From Symsagittifera roscoffensis (lineage: Eukaryota; Xenacoelomorpha; Acoela; Convolutidae): a stretch of DNA of 60,000 bases. Below are positions 31,460 through 41,962 of the stretch, piece by piece. The notes beneath the pieces are model-generated. The model ran no database searches and was not told where the DNA came from. It saw only the letters and a program-made list of their open reading frames with translations. The DNA is taken from contig NC_087063.1 in the NCBI RefSeq assembly GCF_963678635.1, positions 49,799,220 through 49,859,219 on the forward strand. The letters are read 5' to 3'. How positions within the stretch are numbered: position 1 is the stretch's first letter; every line of letters begins with the position of its first letter. The position numbers and the translations under genes are program-made.

Positions 31460-33160
31460 AATTACACATCACCATATTTTCCATATTTCACTTATTTCAT
31501 CAACTAACCTTCGTAACTATGATCCCGTGAGACAAAAGTATATCTTTCGCCCCCTCAGTAATAATTTCCCACTTGAAGACTCCCGCTCCAATATTATCTC
31601 GCATGAATATATCCAACCAGTCGAAATTGCTTTTTTAGAAAGCATACAACATTTCAGGCTCAATCACGAATTAAAGTCTAAAACTCTAACCACAATTTTT
31701 TTTGCAACCTCCTAAAATTTTAACATCATTCGCAAACACTCGAGTTTCTTTGGCCATTTTTGCGCACTAGAAATGTAATCAGCACGCTACTTAAGCTTTT
31801 AATATCCTCAGACACAACCAAAACAAACTTGCCCAAAACGTTTTTTTCGGAACCCGCTTTTAGCAATTATGATTTTATAAAGTTTACTAATGAAAAAATA
31901 TATATATTCACTCACCAATTGTACATGTGTGTTCTGCCATTTCTTTCTAAATTTTTCCAGTTACTTCTCTAAAAATATAAGAAAAAAAAACAAAATAAAG
32001 AAAAAATTTTCAATTTTGTAATTTAACTAACTACAATGAATTAATTATCTGAAAACTGATTATCATTAGCAAAAAAATAATCACAATGCTGTAAGTTACA
32101 ATTAGGAACCAATAAATTCATAACGAGTAAAAAAATAATTGCACGAATTTTTTAGGTGTTTGTGTGCTCAATTAATTTTACAAACTCAAAATTTTTTATT
32201 TCACTCGCCACATTTCAAGCACTACTTCCAATCAAAACGAATAACTCGCCGCTGAAGAACTTCTACAAAATGAATTTCAAGTTTAACAAACTAACTGACA
32301 ACAATTTTATATTACTCTCACGCGTTTTGAAACTTTCCTTAAAGCCGGTATGAAGGAATTATAAATAAGCTTAAGCTAACCAACGCAGCTTACTAATACC
32401 TTAAAACCAACCGCATGTGTGAGACAGTCTCACGCTATTAAAACCAGATTAAAACCAGAATAAAATTGGATAAATCATTCTTTTGAACCTTGCTCTGAAG
32501 TTTTACTTATTTCACTTGAAACACAAAAACACTAAAAGTTCCAGACAAATCAAAATAGTTAATTTTTTTAAAAACGGATGCAACCAAAGAACCAAAAGAA
32601 AAACACCAAAAAAGTCACAACAAGGTTAAACACGAAATGAGACTCTGCTCAAAAAGACGGTAAATGTATACTCCCTCAATTGGCCTAACTCGCCAGTAAA
32701 GGAAGTCCTGAGGATGCTCTCTAACCGGCCTCATCCATTATGCTACACCACGCTTATGACCCGCTACAATATTTTTGATTTGAGTAGCTCTATGTGAGCA
32801 ACTCTTCAAAACAACCAAAACTAATGAAAACGCTTTTGCGAATACAAATAACAACAATCATAACCAAAACTGAAATTACGAATATGGTGCAGATATAAAT
32901 ATGTAATGTAGAAAAAGTTCATAGACCAAAAAGAACGAGCAGTAAAAAGAAGATGAAACTCGACGACGTTTCGACTCTGGAATGGCCTATTGGTTTGTTG
33001 CCGTAGTCATGCTCCTCACAAGATTTTAAGTATGGAGCCAATTTAGCAGCAAAGGTACCCATTGAACAAGAACAATCCCCAACTCGATTTTGAACTCAAA
33101 CATACGAACACTCTTCACTTGGCGCTTCATACAGAGAAGTCAAACCCTATCTTGCTATTT
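31460..33160. other. AT-rich DNA with scattered small frames, nothing recognised
   Basis: About 1.7 kb with several short plus-strand frames (for example 31500-31715, containing DPVRQKYIFRPLSNNF) but no known domain. At 32950-32985 there is CGACGACGTTTCGACTC, a partly self-complementary element. At 32640-32760 a GC-richer patch with tRNA-like spacing was examined and not accepted as a tRNA. Confidence 0.35.
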
Positions 33161-33169
33161 AATGAATAG

Positions 33170-33440
33170 TTAAGAATGCCCGTAGTCTCGCTCTACTTTA
33201 CGAAATCAAAACATCACTATATAATTCTGCAACCTGGACCCAATTCCTCAACTCAATCACGATATGCGAAACCTACATCTTCAACACAAGCAACTGTACT
33301 CCTTCTCTCTTTATGAAGACAACTACGCCCCAATCCGGGTAAATTTTTCTATCCTTACTTTACGCCTTCACTGCTGAAAAGGAAACTACTCCAAAAATAT
33401 TTCAAGAAAATGCTCAATCCATACTTCAAGAGAATAAAAC
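33170..33440 (+). pseudogene. Short protein-like remnant, unrecognised
   Basis: One frame reads ARSLALLYEIKTSLYNSATW then TQFLNSITICETYIFN and, after a frame break, LLYAFTAEKETTPKIFQENA. Its composition is protein-like, with Cys, Trp and a helix pattern, and resembles Gag or capsid style more than random AT-rich DNA. It lies just upstream of the sequence shared with family C leaders. It has no recognised motif. Confidence 0.3.
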
Positions 33441-33479
33441 TTAAATTTTTTATAAGTTTGTAAAGCTATGGTGCGGGAA

Positions 33480-33850
33480 CCAGTCCAAAACAAGTATTCA
33501 CTAAATTCTATAATATTATTGATAACTTTCTTTGTAAATTATTTGAACTAACCAATCATGATCCATCACTAAAACTTAAAATAATTTGTAAGGCTGAAAC
33601 TGTTCATAGTTTTAGCCAGAAGAGATTAAATTTAACTTAGCAAACAGTTGCTTTTCCTCAGAACAGTTCTTGACTCTAAGCCTCGCAATTACCGGTATAC
33701 GCTTGATGCATTGAGACTAGGAGCTATAAGAGTATGATTAGGATTGGTATTAGACTAAGAAGTTGCACGAATCTATCCGGCCGAAAATAAGATGTCGAAC
33801 AGACGGTGCAAATTATCAGAAATTACTCTATGAGAAAGTCACCCAATGAG
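33480..33850 (+). repeat. Diverged copy of the family C leader/LTR-like sequence
   Basis: It shares with about 39840-40200 and 51660-52020 the ordered blocks CTAACCAATCAT, TAGTTTTAGC, TTAAACTTAG-like, CAGTTG, TTGAGACTA, and then the long exact block ATTAGACTAAGAAGTTGCAC (33755-33774) followed by GAATCTATCCGGCCGAAAAT. Divergence is moderate elsewhere. This is a third copy outside the U duplication, so the sequence is a dispersed repeat, plausibly an LTR or the 5' part of a family C element. Confidence 0.75.
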
Positions 33851-34329
33851 AAAACTCTAAATAGAGAAAAAGTTTCAATGCAAAGTTCTGCAGACTACGG
33901 TTCAAAAAGAAGCACTCGGAGAAATAGATATGCGTAGGAGGCAGGTTTTGGGTTATAGCGGAAGCTACAGCCCTGAATAAAATTTTGTATGCTCAGAAAC
34001 TGAAGGATGCAAAGCAGAGAAACTTTTGTCATGAATCCTCAGCTAAAACTCTTTTTAAGGGTAGTAACTAAGAGGAAGCCCTATGCAAAAAAAAACAAGA
34101 CGCTATAATTGATTGTTCTATGACAACTCTACTGCAATCAATCTTTTGAATTTTGGAAATGTATTTTTGCTGACGTAACCAGATTTGAAACCTATGAAAG
34201 TTCGATTTGATACCATTTATCTTGATTGTGCCGGAGAGGTACTGAAGATCAGTGGAAAACTCAGGGGAGCAGCTGGAGGACGCCATTCCTTCCTCGGATG
34301 ATTTTTTTTCACCAATCAAAAGATTCCGG

Positions 34330-35610
34330 TTTTACTGCTAATTTTGTTTTCGAATTTTTGCCAGCTATTCAACAAGACAACTCGTATCAGGGCAAAACCC
34401 TGAATCTTCCGAATGCATATTAAGACCGATGAAGTAGTGTTCGGTCTAACAAAATCGATGAAATTTTCAAAAAAAAAATTGACAAAACTAAAACACAAAT
34501 AAGTTTTTTTTTGAAAATCATCTCGCACACGCTATTTAAAGTACAAATTAATATATTTTTTCTGAATATTGGAAAAAATAAGGAATAAATATGCTCGGTG
34601 TGGTTATTATTCAGAATAATTTTCAAAATTGTTTTCCTCAGGAGATCGATCCATGGACATTCGTGGTCCCAGAAAGTTCGCGCTGACCGACTGACTGCAC
34701 TGCTTTAAAGATTAGTGTGAATCGCTCACTAATAGACTAACATGATGTTTGCGTTAGACTAACGTAATGCTGAAAATTTAAAGCGCATTATTTACACGTG
34801 GTGAAATATCCCGCACAACAAAATCATTCCAAATGTAATTGGTTTTATTATTTCCATGCAATATTCAGCATAAAAATCAGACCAGTTTTTTGGACAGTCG
34901 GAGCATTCAGGGAGTTTCCCTAATACAAACAGTCTTGTTTGCTCCTAGCGAAGAATTAAACAGACTAAATACCATGCCTAAATTCAATTTGGAACGACTT
35001 TTAAGACGGATTAAGTCTCCGCTTAAGCGTTAATAGCACAAAGTATCGCGCTTTAATTGTACCATTTGGCCGAATTGGCAATCTTTAAACCCTTCACAAA
35101 AAATGATGTCAGGTGAAATGCATACATTTTTTTAAAAATTAAAATTGAGCACAGAATAACAATATCTTTCGAAGTATTAAAAAAATTCGTCAAAATTTGC
35201 TAGGTAAAAAGTGAAAATTGGTCTGGAGAACCAAAACTATCCCGAGCACAAATATTCCTTCATTGTTCCAACTTTCGAAGAAAACGGAATAGTTATGCTT
35301 CGTGCGGTTTTTTTTATTAAGTCATTTTTCGGCGATCGAAAGAGCAGCTTAAAAAAACTTTATGCCCCAATGAAGATATCGACTCCAAAAAAGATATTTC
35401 ACCTCCGTTCAACTTTTTGACCGTGGTCTATTTTGTGCGCACTTCGATCTTTTATCCAGAGTCCTGAAAGCGTAACGCGAATTATTTATGCATGACCACT
35501 GATAGTTTTTCAAAAATTTACTTTTCCAAAAATCTATTTGATATGTATGAAGAGGCAGTCGGAACATTCAGGGTTTTGCCGTGATAAACGAGCAGTCTTG
35601 TTTTCTTCAA
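34330..35610. repeat. Three copies of a 60-bp module, one inverted
   Basis: A module with CATTC-GGA, ATTCAGGG, TTTGCC, TGATA and AGTCTTGTT occurs at about 34895-34945 (plus), 35552-35605 (plus) and 34375-34425 (minus, CAGGGCAAAACCCTGAATC read in reverse). The plus copies begin CAGTCGGAGCATTCAGGG and CAGTCGGAACATTCAGGG. The same trio is present in unit U2 (45660-45710, 46180-46235, 47395-47445). Function unknown. Confidence 0.7.
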
Positions 35611-35861
35611 AAATGGACATGACATTGGACACGACGTCAATTTCTGTGAACAAAATGTTTTCGAGATAGTTTTTGCACTTTTAAAATTTTGGACGTTTTT
35701 CTCACAAGATCTGTAAACTATATTATATGAGAAGAGTTCTCAATTAAACAGCAAAATTAAATTCGAAACTTCAGTTCATGTAGATCATCGATTATAGATT
35801 GTCAGTTAATCTTCATATTTCCATAAAATCCGATCCAAACAAGAAATCCTGATGACATATG

Positions 35862-36122
35862 TTAGCCTGGTCCAATAGAGCCTCCGTAGAACTGTTTCAG
35901 CATGTTTCGGTCACTCGCCCCTTTGGCGCCATTTGCAGTGACTTTATTCAAGAAGCCGACGTTGAAGTCCGATCTCTTATGATTGACGAATGGATTCCAT
36001 GGTTTGTCAATATTTTGTCGCGGTTTACTCAGATGGGAAGCATGTTGCTGGAGATAAAGTTTATAAAGGTAAAGTTTTTCTAGCTCGTCCATTTGTTGCT
36101 CCATGAAGCTAAAATGAGCCAA
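35862..36122 (-). CDS. Unrecognised small ORF, 86 codons (possible exon fragment)
   Basis: Read on the minus strand, it gives a compact sequence with NIDKPWNPFVNHKRSDF and ends GGSIGPG. Within it, TTTATCTCCAG before CAACATGC looks like a splice acceptor, so the real coding part could be only the last 60 or so codons. In U2 two small indels (2 and 4 bp) break the frame after QQHA. The plus strand is also open here (35859-36083). I recognise no family. Either a host exon caught in the duplication or chance. Confidence 0.25.
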   Translation of the reverse strand: MAHFSFMEQQMDELEKLYLYKLYLQQHASHLSKPRQNIDKPWNPFVNHKRSDFNVGFLNKVTANGAKGASDRNMLKQFYGGSIGPG

Positions 36123-36129
36123 TTTTTGT

Positions 36130-38300
36130 AAATTTGTTATTAAAACGGTTTTATTTAGATATTTTTAATCATATTTGCATATTTCATTCTTGTTGTTTCC
36201 TTATCATTTTACCGGCTGCAGTTTTCATAAACATTAGAATATTATACTAAAAAACACAGGGATAACCAATATCAAGAGTGGATTTAGTGAGGGGGGGACA
36301 CAAAATAGTAATCATTTTAAGAGATCAGACTTTTCACCCTATCAAAGAGGTAATCACTTTTCATCCTGTTCATCCTATAAACAATTTCAATGGCAAAGTA
36401 AATTCAACGAGGAAAGAGATGATTAGAAAGTTTTCTGCCATTAGGGTTAATTAATTAGCGATAATTGCGACCAGATTTTTTCCTAGCGACAACTTCAAGG
36501 AATCAGGAACTTCTATAGAAAATCAATTTGCGATTATGGAACTCTATAATAGCTTAATGGGGCCTAGGAATTTAGACAACAAGCAAATTGAACGCCCGTA
36601 AAAATGGGAATTTAGACAAAAATTCTTGGTGAATTTAGAACTGGGCCAGCGATTTATTTGTTTAAAATGAAGTTACAAAAAACAAAAAAGTATAAATGAT
36701 CAATTTTATTAAGTAAATTAAATAGAAAAAGTTAATATATTTTTGAAATGCTTAAATTATACAACTGTGACCTTAATAACCTGATTTGTGGTTGAAAAAC
36801 CAGTAATATTTTAGCCAAAAATTAATTTAAGTCTGTAAACAAATTTCACGCAATTTGCAAGCAAGTTATCGTCTAAATTCTGTTAGTTTTTGGTCGCTTA
36901 TTTGCTTGTCGTCTTATTTCCTAAACTCCATAGCTTAATAGCTTCTCTGATAAACAATAGATCAACAAACTTGGATTTCGCTCCTTTTTAATGAAAACTA
37001 TAAGCACCAAGGATAGCTGGTTTCTCTGCAAGTAGTGCAGAATTTGGCAAGTATGCAAATTCTTATATCACAATAAGAGTTTCTGATTTTAACAATTTTT
37101 TTGTTTGTTTTTGTTAATGAGAGGCAACTGAATGAAACATAAAAGCAGATTTGCAATGGATAAATTATTGAAGAGATCTCAGAAAAGTTCGATTCGAAAT
37201 TCATTCTAAAAGTCTCAAAAACCATTAAATTGAACGTTCTTCGCGATACTGAATTTTTTCTAGAATGCGAATCACGGCTCAAAAGCGCTTCAATGAGTTG
37301 CCTCACTAAATGAACTCCGAGCTTTCTTTGAGGTAGTCAAATTTGGCTGAAAAGAAAAACAGAATCTACGCAATAGTTTTTTTGTACTTCGTGAAGTGAT
37401 CGGAACAAAAAAAAGATTGAACACATAACAAGCCGAGCAGTGGTGAAGTTGAACAAGAAACAGTAAAAACCAAATATGAGTGTCTCTTTATAGTTTTTTT
37501 CTCGATCTGATGTAACTTTTCCAATTTCTGAAGTGGTTAAGAAGTATGATGTAGTAATTGTTTTTACCGGGGGTCAAACCTAATATTGAATTGGGGCCGT
37601 TTAAGTTGTGATTTTTTCCCAATTTTCACACTAGTTCACAAGAAAAAAATGAAAAGAAAAATAGACAATTTTTATCGGATTCTAATGCATTTGAAGGTGA
37701 CTTTTAGCTCTGATCAACATTTCATAGCAGAATAATATTCAATGGATTTTTCTCTCACCGATAACAAAAACTATAATTTTTTGTGCTCCTTGCAAAGCGA
37801 CCGAACGTCTTAGCCATGGCTATGCAATCAAATTAGTTTTTGTAATTAATTTTCTGAAATTGTTTGTGTATAGTATAAAGAAAGTTTGACAAATTGTGAT
37901 AGGTAGAAGAAAACTAACCCTGTCTGAAAAAACCTCAATCGAGCACAAATGTTCAGTTTTTTCATAATAGGCCGAAACAATAAAACACCATAAAACACCG
38001 AGTTGTGAGGGCCAAAAATGGCTATAACTATAATTGTTCAACAAAAGAAAAAGAAACAACTAACATTCAAAATCTTACTCTTAAGCTTTTCTTACTGCCC
38101 TAATTACCTTTTACTGACGTAATTTACTGACCATTTACTGACCTTATTACTTACAACCTAATAAGGGAGAAAATTTCTACTAATTTAGAACCATGAAAAA
38201 GCCATTTAACTCTACGTTTTTTATAATTTGTTAGCATAAATCAAAAAACGCAGATACTTTTCTTTCAACAGTCTCATAATTTACCCGGGTTGACCAAAAC
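36130..38300. other. Non-coding part of U1, nothing recognised
   Basis: AT-rich DNA with no ORF that survives in both U units. The 102-codon minus-strand frame at 36998-37306, for example, is interrupted in U2. It contains a G-run (GAGGGGGGG) at about 36290 and poly-T stretches. The same DNA is at about 47950-50120. Confidence 0.5.
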
Positions 38301-38303
38301 TTC

Positions 38304-39180
38304 TTATCATACAATTTCCATATATGAGAAACTTCATGTCATACAATTCCATAAGTATAGAAAATTTTATGAAAACTCTATGATAAGCATTTTTACATAT
38401 ATGAAAATTGTATGATAGGTGTTTTTCCATACACCAAAAAGTTGATTTTTTGCTTCTAAATATAAATTCTGAAAAATTTTGGATTGCGTTTGTAACTAAA
38501 CACAATTGACAAAGACCTTGGTTACTTAAAGTACCAAAGGTAGGACGGTCTCGCATTTACAATGCATATTAAACAACCTGAATTGACAAATAATATAAGG
38601 AAAGTAACAAACTTTTGAAATTTGGTAAAATTTTCCAAAGATGATTATTTAAAAATTTGAACCTTTATATTATCAGACATTGATCAAGGCATACATAAAC
38701 ATACCATACAAAAGAAATAAGAATTTTCAGCGTTTTTGAAAAAAAAATTATACCGCGAAAGGAAAAAAACCAACGTTATTGTATCCAGGACTACGTTATG
38801 CACACAAAAAATTAAATTTTGCATGCAAAATTTTTTTTTCAGAAAATGTTTGTTCGGGTACAAAATTCGATTTGCAGTTGAAAAAAAAATTTTTTGGGGT
38901 AATTTTAAAATTACTTGGAAAATTTTTTGTGTGGCCATCAAAAAAATTCCAGTCATACAGTTTCCATATATGGGAATTGTATGATAAGCATTTTTTTCAA
39001 AAACGAAAACCTCGGTTTTTTTCACCAGACTGTTTTATTAGAATCAAACAGCCACAGAAATAATTTTATATCTTTTTTCAACCATTTTTAGAAATTGTAG
39101 GAAAATTGTATGACAAGCATTTTTCCATACACTTGATGTATGGAATTGTATGAGAAGCATTTTCGGCGTATGGATGTCAG
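38304..39180. repeat. Cluster of palindromic 28-32 bp motif copies (U1)
   Basis: At least eight copies of one motif lie in 0.9 kb. Plus-sense copies contain TTGTATGATAAGCATTTTT: about 38367, 38407, 38972, 39107 and 39145, with small changes. Inverted copies contain CATACAATTTCCATA: about 38310, 38338 and 38952. At 38952-38990 an inverted and a direct copy abut, giving a near-perfect palindrome centred on CCATATATGG. The same array is in U2 (50126-51015). On the minus strand the motif encodes recurring KNA(Y/C)H, which creates small ORFs. Confidence 0.8.
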
Positions 39181-39589
39181 TCCGGGTAGATACTAGTACC
39201 AAACAAAGCTCTTTTTCTTTCCCCATCAGCAAAAAAAATTCAACAACAATTCACGGTGTTCAATTTCTATGAAATTTAGCATGCCGACAATATCTGTTTA
39301 ATTTACCGTTCTGAATTTCATACCAAACCTTGTAAGACCACACGTTGCGCCATGAAATGATGTACGTATAAAGTTTGTTGTATGAGATAAATAGCTCAAT
39401 TTTGAAGTGTTAAGGCTGTTCATTCAACTAGGTTAAAATAAATTAAAATATGCTATTTTTGCCTGTTTAAAAATTTTTTCTATAGCAAAACAGCTCCAAT
39501 GCAAAGAAATAAAACTTTTTTATTTTGGCAAAACAATCAACGTTATCCATGGATGTATGTTTTTCCATCTTTACACATGTCATCTTAAT

Positions 39590-39705
39590 CCGCGGTTATG
39601 ACCTCTTTATGGCCGAACACTTGCAATTTCGCGCAAAAAGCCTTACGCAGCCTGACTAATGAAATCTCTTACAAAAACAGAGATAGTTTCGAATCCCGCG
39701 CTTGA
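39590..39705 (+). ncRNA. tRNA-like sequence, possibly SINE or tRNA pseudogene (U1)
   Basis: TGGCCGAACACT at 39610 fits 10 of 12 positions of a pol III A box (TRGYNNARNNGG), and GTTTCGAATCC at 39686-39696 is close to the B box GGTTCGANTCC. The spacing of about 76 bp and the TGGCCGA start recall tRNA-Leu/Ser with a long variable arm. T-stem and acceptor pairing is not convincing, so this is not a functional tRNA gene. The copy in U2 is at 51428-51543. Confidence 0.3.
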
Positions 39706-39839
39706 TTTTGCTTTCATGAATTGGGCGAACCAATCATCTAAGCTAGTTTTCTCCCGGACTAAACAAGTAAACTAGTACCCAATTTTCCAAGGTATATTTC
39801 GTGGGTTCCATGGCTTTTCACACATTTCTCTTATAAAAC

Positions 39840-40206
39840 CAGTTCTAAACTATAATTTATATTTGGTTATAATTATAATTCTCTATTCCTATAAAATATT
39901 TCTAACTAACCAATCATATTCCATCTCTAACCTTTACACTTATTTGTAAGTGATGAAACTACTTGTAGTTTTAGCACCAGAGCAATTTGAATTAAACTTA
40001 GAATACAGTTGTTCTCCTTCTGGCAACTATCTCACATAAACCATTATACACTAGATCTATTGAGACTACAAGATATGAGTAAGATTAAGATCGGTATTAG
40101 ACTAAGAAGTTGCACGAATCTATCCGGCCGAAAATAAGATAGCGTGACGATCAGACGGTGTACCCTATCTGAAACTATTCTATGAATATAACCAATAGGT
40201 CATAAA
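39840..40206 (+). repeat. Family C leader/LTR-like repeat in U1
   Basis: It matches 33480-33850 (diverged) and 51660-52040 (close). It contains the landmark ATTAGACTAAGAAGTTGCAC at about 40096. It lies 5' of the family C ORFs in both U units, so I suspect an LTR or leader, but no second copy was seen 3' of the C coding region within the window. Confidence 0.6.
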
Positions 40207-40600
40207 TCATCTGGTGCGACCAAAAGTCTCGAACAAGACCTTAACTAAATTTGAATCAGAAAAAAATCGACTCTAGAATTAGACAATTGCAAAATTGCAA
40301 AAATGTTAGTTGAAAAAGACAATTTATTAGAAATGTCTTTCCGACTCAATAGATCGCTACCAATTTTCCGAACAAAACGAGAAATATCAGGTAATGGGAG
40401 AAGACTAAGGACAAGGTACGATCTAGGATTAAGAAGAAATCTACCGATTGACTTCAAGATAGTACGACGGAAACCGGAACAAACCTATGTATTTAGAATC
40501 CTTTCCGCAGTAAATTTAAATTTTCATTTGCTGACATGATATTTGATGAATTCCTTCAGTAACTTCAATGCTGCTAAACCTACTATTTATACACTAACGA
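40207..40600 (+). repeat. 394-bp block almost identical between U1 and U2
   Basis: Matches 52041-52434 with no indel and a single substitution (C at 40468, T at 52302). The 190 bp immediately upstream differ at about six places, and the 200 bp downstream at about a dozen plus indels. It contains ORFs open on both strands. Either recent gene conversion or constraint explains this. Confidence 0.85.
40303..40539 (+). CDS. Small basic ORF conserved in both U units, 78 codons
   Basis: A short frame, Arg/Leu/Asn-rich and very basic in the middle (GRRLRTRYDLGLRRNLPIDF). It is intact in both units, with one Arg to Trp change from the only substitution in the block. A minus-strand frame (40245-40457, 70 codons) is also open and identical in both units, so neither frame is favoured by the pattern. 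I recognise no family. If real, it would be a leader ORF of family C. Confidence 0.3.
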   Translation: MLVEKDNLLEMSFRLNRSLPIFRTKREISGNGRRLRTRYDLGLRRNLPIDFKIVRRKPEQTYVFRILSAVNLNFHLLT

Positions 40601-41475
40601 CTCATAAAAATAACACAGGTCGTTCTCGCCAAAAAATCTGCAGAAAATTAAAACATTTTGAATAAAATAATTTATTGAAAAAATACAAGAAAATTGGTAA
40701 TAAAAAAAAATAATTGTTAGTTTTAATAATCTATACACGTCATTTTTTCATCACAGCTTCATCATCTAAAAATAACAGCAAACTACAAAAAAAAAATAAC
40801 ATCGCATAAACTCTAATCTTCAACCTTATACGTAAACTTTTATAATAAATCTTATCAAGGCTTATCCTTGTTTTCTCTTAAATTATCTTGACTTACATAA
40901 CAGATCATGAAGGTTTTCCTTGGATCTTTAAAATCATTTAAATTAAACTTTTTTAACTTATGATCATCAAGGCTTCCCTTGGAACAAATAGAAAAATTTT
41001 GTTCTCCCCTTTTTTTAAAGTGTCTAACGACCTCAAACGTCGATTCAATACCCAACCCTTATCAAGGACCCAAGACTAATAGAAATCTTGGAAAGAACTA
41101 ACCATTTTAATTAAGATAAACAGTGAAGAACTTCGGTTACTCAACCTTCACTTGATCCCTTCCTCTTAGATGACCCAGGCTAAAACACTTAACATAGTAT
41201 GTCATAAAAAACTGTATCTAACAAACTACTTGCGTTCTAATTAAACCTGAATCTCATGGAATGATTTACTATTCTCCAACCCTTGATCACAAATCACAAC
41301 CGCTAAGTAAGGTTAGGTAAGTCTATCTTAAATTAGAACTTAGTCACGAGAAAGTAAAAAAACATCCTCACGAATTGATATACTACCCCCTCTCCAACCC
41401 GCCAAACCACGACAATCTATGCCCCAAGACAATATAAACGCACAAAACTCATAAGGACTAACAGTTTAAGAAATT
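40601..41475 (+). other. Family C leader continuation, no gene seen
   Basis: AT-rich non-coding DNA between the conserved block and the first family C ORF. It is matched by 52435-53300 with frequent substitutions. The short minus-strand frame at 40855-41055 changes reading in the other unit. Confidence 0.5.
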
Positions 41476-41478
41476 GAA

Positions 41479-41960
41479 AACCTCTAATCCATTTATAGCA
41501 TTCATCATCCTAAACCATATGTCAAGAGATAATCAAGGTAACAAACAAACAATCGTATTACATAAATGTTTAATTAAAAATTAAAGATACGACCTTGTAA
41601 TCACACCACACAGACAAACAATAGGATATATTAGATCAAAAAAGACAAACACGAATAAAGACAGTCATAACAAAACGAAAACAGAATATCAGGAAACGAT
41701 TTTCAAAACGAGGAAACGCAGTCTCAGAATCAGACACAAACACAATACAGGAACTTCAAGATTTAGAAGACTCAGTAAACAGAAATAACCCCGATCGACG
41801 ACCTAATACTTTTTCCCGACTCAGAAGCCACAACACCATCATCAATAAAAGGAAAACGCAAAATAAAAAGTCATACATTAACAAACCAATAAGTCTATAT
41901 AATTGGAATCAACCAATGAGACATATTGAATGTTACACACTAACAGTTTTACAATATAAA
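41479..41960 (+). pseudogene. Broken copy of the 163-codon family C ORF
   Basis: Equivalent of 53309-53800, but with a stop (AAATTAAAG where U2 reads AAACTTAAG) and frameshifts from about 41640. Later codons (NPDRRPNTFSRLRSHNTII) reappear in frame. It lies at the 5' end of the family C coding region. Confidence 0.6.
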
Positions 41961-41962
41961 AC

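Noticed and set aside
32640-32770. Possible tRNA or SINE on the minus strand (GTGTAGCATAATGGATGAGG)
   Set aside because: A weak A-box-like start is visible, but there is no acceptable B box and no cloverleaf pairing.
32950-33010. CGACGACGTTTCGACTC as a Penelope-element landmark
   Set aside because: The motif is short and no Penelope RT was found. The supporting GIY-YIG resemblance at 31 kb is too weak.
36998-37306. 102-codon minus-strand ORF in U1
   Set aside because: The same position in U2 (about 48830-49150) has stops and frameshifts, and the composition is that of random AT-rich DNA.
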